The notes beneath the pieces were generated by a model. The model had not been told where the DNA came from and made no database searches. It saw nothing but the letters and a program-made list of their open reading frames with translations. Position numbers and translations under genes: made by a program. Shown one piece after another: positions 1-12,400 of a DNA stretch of 64,000 bases (its first letter is position 1; the number at the start of each line of letters is the position of its first letter). Source of the stretch: Leptasterias polaris (Eukaryota; Echinodermata; Asteroidea; Forcipulatida; Asteriidae); the NCBI GenBank assembly GCA_037783415.1, contig JAZGTN010000046.1:6888501-6952500 (forward strand), read 5' to 3'.

Positions 1-308
1 AGTTCAATTTAATGGTGCTGCTTACCATACATGAATATTCATAGAGTTCAATTTAATGGTGCTGCTTACCATACATGAATATTCATAGAGTTCAATTTAA
101 TGGTGCTGCTTACCATACATGAATATTCATAGAGTTCAATTTAATGGTGCTGCTTACCATACATGAAGATTCATAGAGTTCAATTTAATGGTGCTGCTTA
201 CCATACATGAAGATTCATAGAGTTCAATTTAATGGTGCTGCTTACCATACATGAATATTCATAGAGTTCAATTTAATGGTGCTGCTTACCATACATGAAG
301 ATTCAGTG
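1..308. repeat. 44-bp tandem array, 7 copies
   Basis: Seven head-to-tail copies start at 1, 45, 89, 133, 177, 221 and 265. Copies differ mainly at one position (GAATATTC or GAAGATTC). The array lies in the CPLANE1 intron after exon 26, ends 31 bases from that exon's donor and probably continues left of the window. Confidence 0.97.
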
Positions 309-339
309 TTTATGAAAGTAGAACATCAAGTAATCTTAC

Positions 340-493
340 CAAGCTTGTATTTCTGAAGTCCTGATCGATATTAGCAGCTGATTCTTCAATGGCATTCAAC
401 TGTTGATCCATCTGAGCTAAGCGTTGACTAATACTAGCTTTAGTTGATAAGCGTGTTGATTCACTTTGAGCTCTGCTCTTGGCAAGCTGACGA
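340..493 (-). CDS. CPLANE1: CPLANE1 exon 26 (last in window)
   Basis: Residues 2953-3004, ending in phase 0. Reads ISQRLAQMDQQLNAIEESAA and NIDQDFRNTSL, a coiled-coil-like helix matching the vertebrate C-terminal region. A GTAAGA donor shows the gene continues to the left of the window. Confidence 0.85.
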
Positions 494-3400
494 CTAGAAC
501 AAACAACATGATATATCGATATTTATAACACACCTTGTGCTGGTTCTCTATTTGTTAAAACCAGTTACATGGGGTTAAGGTTAGTGTATGAGGTTTGTGC
601 CACTGTGAACTAGACGCGGGCGTACCTCAGGGAAAAAAGTTCCCGAATTGACCAATATGCTTAAAAGTTTGTACTGGTTAGAGCGCCCTGAAGCATAATA
701 ACTAATTGTAATAGTCAACAACTAAAAAACTGAATGTATAGGGAAACTAAAATTGATACATTATTTGTTGAATTGCTTAATGTTGATTTACTTATGAGTT
801 AATTGATGGATTAAAACGGGGTAGTTATAAAACCATGAAAATTGTCTTGTCTTATTTCTTATTTTAGACAGAGATGTCTTATAAAACACATGTGGACTGG
901 CATAATTTGGTCACTAGTACATGTCTACCGAGCCGAAGGCCACCGGAAATAGGTTCCTCACAGTCCCTCGGGGGATAAACATGCACTAGTGACCTCATTG
1001 CCAGTCCAAATGTGTATAATTAATACAGTTTTGGATACATGCCATTCGGACTGATGTAAGTGCTTCCCCAAGTTAAAAAAACCACACAAACAAACAAGCA
1101 TCCAAATCCTAACCAAGGTGTCAAGAATATTGGAATTTTTAGAAAATAGCACCTGCTTATTTCCCAAACTGATTTTCATGCAACTATTTTCAGTTTTGTT
1201 GTATGGTATGTGTACAGAAAACTACAGAATGGGAATGAACTTATTATTCTTACAAACCATAGCATACTTTTCATATTTCTTTCTTCAGTGACTATGCTAC
1301 TTATGCATGAATAACATGTTATATTTGATTATACCTGTCTGTCTTAGCTCGTCTCTCTAACACTCTTAAAGTAACTTCATCTGGTCCTCCTTCAGTCTCC
1401 TCAAACTGCACCTTAGGAGGTGTTTTCTTTGGATGAGCATCCTTAAGGAATAATGCATTGTAGTGTAGCTCAGCATTAGTAGGTGATGGTGGAGGAGTAG
1501 ACTGCGTTAGTGTTGGAGGTTGACTGGGTTGTGTAAGTTGGTCTGTCTGAGGCTGAGGGACATCAAGGGGAATATCAGGAAGATCCTTCAGCTCAATATC
1601 AACAACACTGATGAAAGAATGCCCCTTATTAGCCACTGATGAGCCCTGGAACAAAACAACATCAGTGTCATGCAAATTTACGCATCAAAGTTTCACCATG
1701 CATATACTATGTATAAGACCAACTTATAAAGCATAACAATTTAGTAACTAATTCATTGTAAAGTTAGAAACCAGTTTAAATGCTCGTCATCCTGAGAAAC
1801 ATTCCAGCTTGAAGTGTTTTTTTACTTTTTTAAATAAGTAGAAGTTTTTCTATGATAAATCTATATGTATGAACCTCTTCATTTAAAATAGCCAAAACTA
1901 GCAAATAACAACTGATGAATAACAGTGTTAGGATCAGGCCCAATTTCATAAAGCCTGTAAGCACAAAACACCTGCTAAGCACAAAACACTTGCTAAGCAC
2001 AAAACACTTGCTTAGTAGAAATAGGTTACCTGCCAAAAGTCCATGAAGTTTACATTGATGCAACTGGTGCCCCACCCATTCTTACTTGCCAAAGAAACTT
2101 GCTAAGCAGTATTTTCTGCTTAACAGCTTTATGACATTACAGTAGGCCCAGGTCTTGAATTGCATGGCAATGACCAGATTATAAGCTAGCTCAAGGCAAG
2201 GTCCATTAACAGCAGTCAACACTAAGCCAGTCTTTAACACCCAGTGAGGACCATTTCATAGAGTTGTTTTTTAAATGGTAAGCACGTTTTTCTGCTTACT
2301 TTAGCAGACAAATTTGCTTAAGCGCAAGCATATTTTACCTGTAAGCAAGAAAATTAGGCAGCCAGCTTGCATGTTCACGATGGATTTGCGTTGTTATGTC
2401 AGTCACGAGTGCCACAAACTTAACATGCTTTTTCTATAAAATGTGACTTGTGATTATCTTTACCTTGCTGATGTCTTTGTCCTGGAGGCTGGGTTGTTGA
2501 TCTGTCACAGAGGATCCAAAACGAAGATTGAAAAAAATGTCGGGAGCAACTACCTGGCCTGTATCAGCTAAGCCAGTGGCTGCTACTGTGTACTGTGATG
2601 TAGCCTCACTAACACTAGGAGTATCTACACGGATCATCAAATGTCAAGATATTAGGATAGACTATCTAGTCTATGTACATGTATATCAGTTATACCTAGC
2701 TACTACTATATATGATGATGTAGTATATTAATACAAATATTGACTGCTTCAAGAGCTATGGTTCAAACTCCCGAGGAGATCCCCGACCAATCTATTTTCC
2801 TGAACCAATAGACTGTGCAAGTCTCGCGCGTATCCGAACGAGAAAACACATCAAACGAAGAACATTTTTATTTCTGAAATTAAATCTTTGTTTTAAATTA
2901 TATCTCATGACAAAATCTGAACAACAAAAATAAATCATTACAATTTTATGAAAAGTTTTAGCTTTTGAAAAAAAAATCACAATAGTGTGTATATTATTAT
3001 TGAAAAAAAATTAAAACTCTGGGACAAGGACGCCTATTTGATGTTAACTTTTTAGAAACCCCTTACGCGGATTCGTGAAGGTCAAACGGGTCTTAAATGG
3101 ACCCGTATCGCAGTTTAAAGAGGATGCTGACGCCTCAACAACCATAGAATCCAATGAAAAGGGTTTGCTTTGCAATTACAGCATCTGGCGATTATAATTG
3201 CGCATCCAAAACAAGCGTTTACGTAAGTTTTATGATCGGAGGCAATAACCGGAAGCTGAGGTCAAGTTTAATTCTTGGGTTTTCTTCGTTATATTGTTGA
3301 ATTGGTTTTACTTTCATATTTTGTTATCACTTAGTATTACGTTCCCAACAACATGTATACTTTTCTAGGTCATAACCTACGTTAAACTTAAATAATTGAC

Positions 3401-6400
3401 GAAACAAAATCTCGCCCACGTAAAACTCCATATGGTTGGGACCACTATGGTCCCGGAAGTTCGAATGCGCGCGAGACTTGCACAGTCTATAGACCGCTCC
3501 AGGGATCATCGAGGGAGTCATAGTTTTAACCATAGCATGAGTAAAAGCGGTCAATATTTGTTTTTATAACAGCCCATACATCAAGGAATGTGATAGGCTG
3601 TTGAAAGAAAACATGACCTCTGAGCGCAAAGTGCGAAAGCTTGCGAGCTCGAAAACTTGCAAGCACGAAGCCCATTAATATCACTTATCTTTGGTTTTAA
3701 AAGCCCTACTCTGCTATCTGGGGCGTTTTATATGGTTTTATCAATGAATTTGATCTTAAATAAAAAAATTATAAAAATTAAAAAAAACAGGTCGTTGTTT
3801 TTTGGGGTGGGGGGTGGGGGGCAAAAAAAAATGGATTTCCGGCTAAAAACGGAGAAATCGCATCCCTGATACATATATTGTTCCTAGACATCTAAGTACA
3901 AACAAACTGCTGTTGCTATGGTATAGTACACTGGTTGCTACTGGAGTAGTACATTGGTTGCTATGGGTATAGTGTACTGGTTGCTATGGGTGTAGTGCAT
4001 TGCTTGCACAGCTTTCTAGTAAAAATAAGACGTATCATGTTTGGCAATCTAAACCAATCACAAGGCAGAATCAAAGTATGGGGTGTTATGAAATGTAATG
4101 CTTAGAGTATCTGGTCTTCATACACTTCAAATAATTCACTGTGAAATAACAAGACTGTGGTGTAATGAACTACTCAGCAATGTCTGACATTCAAACTTAC
4201 GATGTGGAAAATCATCCTTGCCCATTGAGGTGGAGACATTTCTAGTATGTGATGATGCTGTAGGTTTGGATTGTAATTGTTTGATGGTGTCATAGTGTAC
4301 TTGAGCAGCAGTTGGTATGGCACTCCTAGCATCATGGTCATGAAGCACTGAATCAAAAGACCCTGGAAGGTAATAACAAAACAAACTTACAAGTATTCCA
4401 ATTAATAAGAACAAGATCTGTTCAATAAGAGAAGTTTACTGTGATGCTGAATATCAAACTCAAAAACATAACTAGAACTCTGGACAATAAAAATAAAATG
4501 AAAATACAACACAAAAAGATGACAATTTCTTGATGTGACCATTTGATGATAACCATTTGTGCCTCTGAACCAGCTTTAATATCTTCCGGTCTCTATTAAA
4601 TAATGGTTTATTTAGCAGGCATGACATTTGGTCCTGAAACAAATAAGTAGGAATATTCCATTGAGTACAAGTGCTGACCTACATGTACATATGGTGCAGG
4701 CTTTAAGGGCCATTTCGGGCTATTCCATTACAATTTGTCTGAAACCAGACTAAAGTAGGAAAGTAGGAAGAATATCATGCCTGATTTAGGTTCGGTCTCA
4801 AAAGTCATGCGCAAACGAAAGTTGCCATGGGCACACATCCGCAATCCAATGGACCGCCATAATGTTCTATTACACCACATCACCATGGCGGAGTACGGGA
4901 GCAATCCTACACAAGTGGAACTTTGCATTGGCTGTTTCAATGTTCCAATGGAACATTCCGGCGGTCCAGTGGAATTGTTCGTTTGCACGCACTGGAATAC
5001 TTATCCACTTTGACTCTATTACTGTTTTAACTTGTGAGAGGTTTCCTTAGAACTCCAGAACGCTCTTGTCTTGACAGAACTAACTAGTTAGCCATTCACA
5101 GTTTCTTTTTGTATCTAACTAAGTTAATTAGTGTACAAGTCAATAGTATCAATGTCCAAATATAACTAACCTGGTTTAGTGGCATAAGCAGTCCCAATAT
5201 CTTAATGTGCAGATATAACTAACCTGGTTTAATGGCATAAGCAGTCCCAATATCTTAATGTGCAGATATAACTAACCTGGTTTAATGGCATAAGCAGTCC
5301 CAATATCTTCTTGTCTCCTGTTCTGAATCTTCTTAGTGTCCTCCTCTTCACTATCGGTGTTTGAGCTCACTGATTCAGACTTTGATGGTAGCTGCTCCTG
5401 GATGTGAGAAATGGAAAATGGAACTTTACAAAAATTCAACAACTTTGAAAAGTTGATGCATTTTTTGGAAAAAGCAAAACAGTTAAACAAAATTTTTTTT
5501 TTTAGTTTAGAATTTACTTAAAATAAGACATATTCCTCGGGGTTTTTTTCTGGGTTTTTTTCATACGAGAGCACATTCCCTCATCAGTTCTGGTTTCAAT
5601 TGTCTGCTTTATTTCTACAGGAAACACAAATATTCATTTAAATGAAATTGGTCAATCAAATCTTTAACCGGACCCTCGTCCCTCTTCCTAAATGCATAAA
5701 AAGTTTGATTCTTTCATTACAAGTTTAACTAAAGATTTCTCATGATGTAAAGGTCATCATTCAGGAGCAACATAAACTAGACAAGGCTGCAACTGACCTT
5801 AGATGATTGCTCAACAAAGATTACTCTAGACTTCATCATCTTGCCTCCTGTGCCTGACTTGGTGTCTCTTTTCATTTTATTCTCATCAGATCCAATCTGA
5901 TCTGTCCTTCCTATCTCATTTTGCTCCCCAGAAATCAATGGTCTGTTTTCAGTTCTGTCATCAGGATGGTGCTGTTTCAACTGTTGATTCTTCTGTTGAG
6001 GGCCTTCCCTCGTCTTCTTTGATTGGTCAGCAGTTTGATTGGCCATGATGGAAGGTTGGATATCACCAGGTACTTTCTGTGTGGCTTGATCCTGACGTCG
6101 CCTTTGCCTGTTGGAAAGATAAAAGATGATTTTGTTTTTATCATTTGCACAGCTCTGAATATAAACGGTTAATAACTAACTAGGCAATTAACTGATTCAT
6201 CGATTTGATATTGCTGGAAAATGTGCCATAAGACAACCTGGCAGGAAAAGTAGTTTCTGTAATAACGCATTTGTTGTTCATAGTTGACCAATATCGATAT
6301 TAAGGTCCCTTCCCCATAAGCACAATCACATGGACAGTAGGGGTTTGGGTACCATATTAAATATAAATGGTTACAATATACTTGGATCCCAACTAGTAAT

Positions 6401-9400
6401 AAATCTAGCCATTCTTAGGCAGGTTTCTGCCCTAAAATAATGATTGCATAGTTGATTGTTTCATTTCGTTATAATTAACTTGATAGGGTGTAACTAAGGA
6501 TCAACTTTGGGTGAATTCTGCAGTATTAAACTAGTTGATTCCCAACACATCATGTCTATTGCACCCTTTACAGTCAAGTATACGGTCTATATTAGGATGC
6601 ACAATTTCTTCAATTCATTTTACCTGTTAATGTCTTACCCTAGTATACAAACATCAACAAAATGCAACATAGACACAATACATGGTAAACAGCAAGTGAC
6701 TATCAAGCTAAATACCAAGTATTTTCTATAATTATCATTTGTCAAGTTATTATTTGTATGGTACATGTATAAAGTGAATAAGCAAGATAAGATCCTACAA
6801 GTACCTGGTCACATTATTCAGGTCATTCTTTAAGTCCACATGAAGAAGCTGCAGTGGACCTGGTCTCTCTTCGGTTCCTTCATACATCTGTCTGGCCTTC
6901 ACTGCTGGATGTTTCTCTTCATCTTGTCTCTGTCTCCTCTCAAAAGCACTCAATTCCTCAAGAGGAACAAACTGAGATGACTTAGCACCTGGTTGCAGCT
7001 GCAGGAGTGGCAAGCGATTCTCTGTGTTTGATGAGGGGTGTACTGGGTGACTAGGGAACACGTTAGCTAGATTGGGGTATCTAGGTGAAGGCATACTTGG
7101 TACCGTACACCTAGGTTCCATGTGGAGTAGTGGGATTGATGGTAAGGTGTCACTGTTGTATTGCTGTTGGTGTTGTTGAGCACCAGGATGCAACAGGGAT
7201 ACTAAATGCCTAACAGGTTGCTCCTTTGCTGCAAAGCCCACTGCTGGATCATACCTTGAATCTGCAAGTGGATGGGTTGGAGCATGTCTCACAGATTCAG
7301 TCCGATGCTGACTGAAGTAGTCAGGAGGTGCCCTGTATGATTGTTGGTAGTGAGATGCATGTGCACTGCTATCTACAGGGGCCATGTTAGAAGCAACAGG
7401 TCTGCTACCAGATGGTGCAGTGTGATGTGATTGAGCCATTCCTTGGTGAGGGGTATTAAATGCTGCACCCAGAGCCCCCTGAGCTAGTTTCTCTGGAGGT
7501 ACAGTAAGCAGCATGGGTATCTGCATGGCAAACCTAAATGTTGATTTGTAGGTCGGTGGTGGTAGACGCTCTGACTTACTACCATTGTTCCCATAACCAT
7601 AGTTTGGATGTGTAGGATGTCCATGCTGGAAAGTATCTGGACCATTGTCTTCTTGATCAACCATGTCATCAAGATCTTCAACTCTTAATTCATCCATCTT
7701 AGGTTCACAGGAGGAGACTCTCCTTCTGGTCCTAGTGTCTTGTTTATCATCAGCAATTCTTCCACTCTGAACCAGTTTAGAGTCAGCATCATATGCTGTG
7801 CTGTGAAGATCTGGTTTGAAGTCACAATGCAATACTAAAGCTTCATTACTAGACTGTACTGGTTGCAACTGGTTATGACCGGAATTGGCCGATTCGTGTT
7901 TTCCCAAAGCGATGGGTTTTAAGTCATTTCTATTGATATCTTTAGTAGCAGAAGTTACAGTGAGAGGAGTTGGGTCCTTGTGTGAGGACGACTGCATGAC
8001 TCCATGCCATGATTGCAGTACTGGTGATGGTGCTTGAGTTTCTGCATCTTTACCTTGCATAATAAACAAATCATGCGAGGTACCAGACTGTCTAGTGCTA
8101 TCCTGTACTGACATGGTATTTCTGGTGGGTTTTTCCTGGTCTCCATGCTTAAGTTTAGTGGACTCAATAGTTTCAGGTTGGGATGATGTCTTGCTTTTCT
8201 GTAAAGTCAAATAATGAGCAGATAAAAGCACTCATAACACAATAGTACTATTAATATAGTATTAAGTAACAACATGTCACAATTTACAGACCATAAAACC
8301 TAAGGAGTCAAACATACATGTGTACTTGGAGATAAAGAATATATCACAAGCAAACAGTCGCACACCCAAAAATTTCCAAATCATTCCATTTGGATATCCA
8401 GTTGGAAAAAATTGGATTGAGTTCGTACTGAGTTGGTGTGAGTTGGTTTATATTGGAATACTGAATTTCTAATTGGAGTAAAATCTTTGACCAACTCAGT
8501 CTAATTGGAAAGCCAATTGGATTCAGTTGGCTTGTTTTGATTGAATTGGAATTAGTTGGAATTTGTTTCTACCAATTGGTAATTTCACCTCCTAATATAT
8601 TTCCAATTGGAAGAGTTATTTCCCAACATGGTCTAGCTGGAAAAAAATTCAAACTGAATAAAACAGAGTCCAATTGGGTTCAATTGGTTTTGTGCCAAAA
8701 CACAACAATGGAAAAACTCCAATTGGTTCCAATTGGAAAATTGAATTGGAAATTTTTGTAAGGGCATCTTTGATATTTGTTTTCAACCTCTGCATTACAA
8801 AAATAGAAAACATATCCTGGATTTTCAATGTACCCTTGGACTTCCAAATGAACAGCCGTTATGTGTTTAAAAAATATGATATATTGTTGCAGAATTGTGT
8901 ATGCATATTGCAGGGGTCGAAATTAAACTACAGTGCTCACTAGCCGGCAGGGACAGTGGAAATAAAAAGTTACTGGCCCGCCAGACAATCTGGTGGCCCA
9001 ACACCATTTTGTATTTTAAAATCAGCAATGCGGGGGTTAGTGCACATGTACATAAGGGGGAAAACATTTTTGGGGTCCTGCCTTTTTGAAAAAAGGAAGG
9101 ATTTTTTTGTTTTTTTAATGTTCGCCCTACTTTTTTTTCAAGACGACCGTCCAGGCTTTTTTTAAAGATGGTTGCCAGCCTCTTTTCCTGTGTGCTTTTT
9201 CGGTGTGCTAAATTTAAAAAATACGATCCTAATTATTTTATATAAAAATAAAATAAAAAACCCAGAGATCGTCAAAATGGCGCCCTTTATATGACGACAT
9301 CGGACGTGGAAGCAAAAACATTTGAGATAATCCTTTTCTTAAAAAAAAATGTTATTAACCCCTGGGCCCCGACACTATCTAAGGAGAATGATTGACATCC

Positions 9401-12400
9401 ATTTCGGTCAAAACAACCTTACTGTAAAGCTAATTCAAAACCTACCATTTGTTATACATTTTGCTTTGTGCGCCGCGCCAAAAACATCAGAGAGATATGC
9501 CGCACAGTGTGGGGTTTTAGAAAGCTGGATATGCGTTGGTGATCGGACACGTGCACAAACTTTTCAAAACGCTAAAAAAAAAGCTTTAAAAAGAATGCGT
9601 TTTTGGACGATCTTATCCCCTAATTTCTGCCCTAAATAGTACCTCTTCCATCAACAACCATTTTCATGGATTTGTGATTAGAGGATCCGTTGTTTAGAAC
9701 TTCGTTTGCAATAAAATCATCGAGATTCAACGATCGGTCGACAACGCACATTGCAAATTCAATGAACAAATTCAATGAACTTTGCCCCGCCTCGCCCTCT
9801 ATCGGCAAAAGTTGTCAATGTTTGAATATCCTTCATCCAAGGCTGTATATTGTACCAATCTGAAGGCGTGCGGCACCACTATATGGCACCACTGTGCGGC
9901 AATTCTTTACTCGGCTCGAACGTGTACTGCATTGGAGTCTAGCCAAACTCTCTTGCAGTCTTATAAATATGGTAATTATCAACGGCCATCAATGGCCAAT
10001 CACAGCGTGCGGAATATTGATTAGCTTGGACTTTGGACCTCGCTGTTGTTACGTGCGTGTCATGCACTATGCATGGACTACCGGTCTGCTGGTGTGTGGT
10101 GGTGGATGGGTCACCGAAAGTTGTGGGGCCCGGGCCGATGGGATGCACGCGCAGCAGATACTCGGCAGTCAGAAACATGTGGTTGTGTGCATCATGTTTT
10201 GAAATGAACGATCGCTATTCCAATTTACGGTTTGGAAGTCAGGCTTGGCTTGTCGGCTACTCGTTTGATTGCGTTTAGTGCAGGCTAAAAATAGTTTGTT
10301 TGTATTTTTGGGCGGGGCGGCCAATTATCTAATTTTTAGCAGGGCGGCATTAAACGGACTTTTCTCACTGTCCCACCGGGCTATCGTTTTTGGGGTAATC
10401 GGTGGCCCGGAGATAATTTCACTGGTCACGGGCCAGCGGTAATTTCGACCCCTGATATTGTAATGGCCATTTACTGTCATGCCACTTATCCACTGAGAAC
10501 ATTTCAGTAAGTTTTGTGTACATGGCTGATACATACATTCTTTTAAAATACACAACAGCCAATGGTACAGTGAAATAATGTGACATTTTAAACATGTGTT
10601 TTCTTCCTTTTATTGCAGAGATAATACAGAGGATATTTCCTTTTATTTCTAATTACTTTTAATGAAGTAATATTCTCTCTGTTATATGGTCTTTAAACAC
10701 TATCTACATGTACATGATGTTTGTGACTGGAAACACTACTAACATCAACCCAACCTATGGGCAGAAATGTCAGCATTTAACATATCTGTTTAGCTCCTAC
10801 AGCAAATACAGGCAAACCACAATTTTAGGGTCATAGACACGCCATGCAACATGTCTTTTCCTTGTGTGCATCATTTGCAGTATTTCACTGAATGGTTATT
10901 AACATTTTTGCGATTATTGAATTTTTACCTCCATCATAATTCTCATGAATTCCTCTCTGACGAGTCTCTTGACATCAGCATCCTTCATATTAAGATTAAG
11001 AGACAATGAAGCATCAGTCAGTGGTTGCTGATCCTCAGATGCAATCTTAGTATACTGAGCTTCGGTCATTTGTTTCTCTGTGTTTACTAACCAATCAGAT
11101 GTTGCACGTTGTTTTCTGAAATAAATATGGTTCATTTTTTCTTACATATATAATAAGAAGTTAATTCACTTATTCTATTGGGAAATACCAACTAAAAATC
11201 AAGTAAAATAACATCACAATGCAATAACATAGTAAAAGGGATTGAGATTTTTTGAAGGTTTACTGCGATTGGTAAGTAGTCTATCAGCTCTCGCTTAAAG
11301 TTAAGTAATAACTTTGGTAAGATTATTATTAGTTTTTTTACCCCAACAGCAATGTATGTAAAGCACTGTATACTTAGTACTTTTCCCAGTTCTGTGAAAA
11401 AATCCACAGGCATATCACTTGGATGGGATTCAAACTGCCTCTAGGTACCAGACAATCTCGATAGTCTAGTTGGTAAGACATCTGCTCTAGAATGGGTTTG
11501 AATCCCACCCGACTAACGTGCCTGTTGATTTTGTTTTCACATGACTCGGGAAAGTACTGAGTATACAGTGCTTTAAATGCACTGGTATGAGGGTTACAAA
11601 ACAAACAATATTCTTAATCCCTGATGTAAATTTAACATCCATAAACTTTGGTAAGGTCGACAATCTTAATTAAAAACCACACTATTAAAATAAACATAAG
11701 TCATTGTGTTTCTTTTGAAGGAAGTATTTACAGCCCCAATCACTGTTTATTTGTGAAAGTCCTTACACCTTACCCATAATGTGATGATGTCATGTCAGCT
11801 TCATCTAAAGAGCTTATGTCCAATGAACTGCTACTAGAATCACTATCAATGTAGTTCCTTCCAGTAACAGACTGCCTTGGTCTCCTCCGTTGTTGAAATC
11901 TTTTCTTGCCTGGTTTCCTCACTGCCTGCACTGATGACCTTTTTTCTTCATCTGAACCCTGGCTAAGCTCAATAATACCTTGAGATGTTGCAATATTTAC
12001 GGATACACTACTCCCATCTGATAAGTCTGAAATGCTGCCCAAGTCTGAGGATTGTTTGGAGTTGGGAACCTTCAGTGAATTTGGACTCTTTGTCCTTAAT
12101 AGGAGCTGATTGACTGTCTTTGTGTGTGACGGTGAGTGTCTTGGTGACTGAGTTACTTCTGGGAGCTGTCTTCTCTTTTGCCTGACCTTGTTACCAGAAG
12201 AATCTTCCTGCCTAACATTCTCATCAGATGGTGTGATTTTTCTGTTTTTCTTTTTTCTTCTCTCCTCTTTCTTATTTCCACGTCTTCTTTCTGTTCTTTC
12301 TGAATTCCTACTCTCTTCATATGACTTGTCTTCATCTGACTCATTACTATCTTTCTTTTTCTTCCTTCTAGTTGTCCTCTTTGCTTTGGATTTTCTTTGG

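Noticed and set aside
1..308. CRISPR-like regular repeats
   Set aside because: Units are contiguous with no unique spacers, in a eukaryotic intron; it is a minisatellite.
9349..10278. Overlapping short plus-strand frames within the hAT-like element
   Set aside because: None shows a hAT transposase or dimerisation motif, and they overlap in several frames.
11461..11530. Possible functional tRNA gene
   Set aside because: A- and B-box-like words are present but the acceptor stem and anticodon arm do not pair, and it is joined to SINE sequence.
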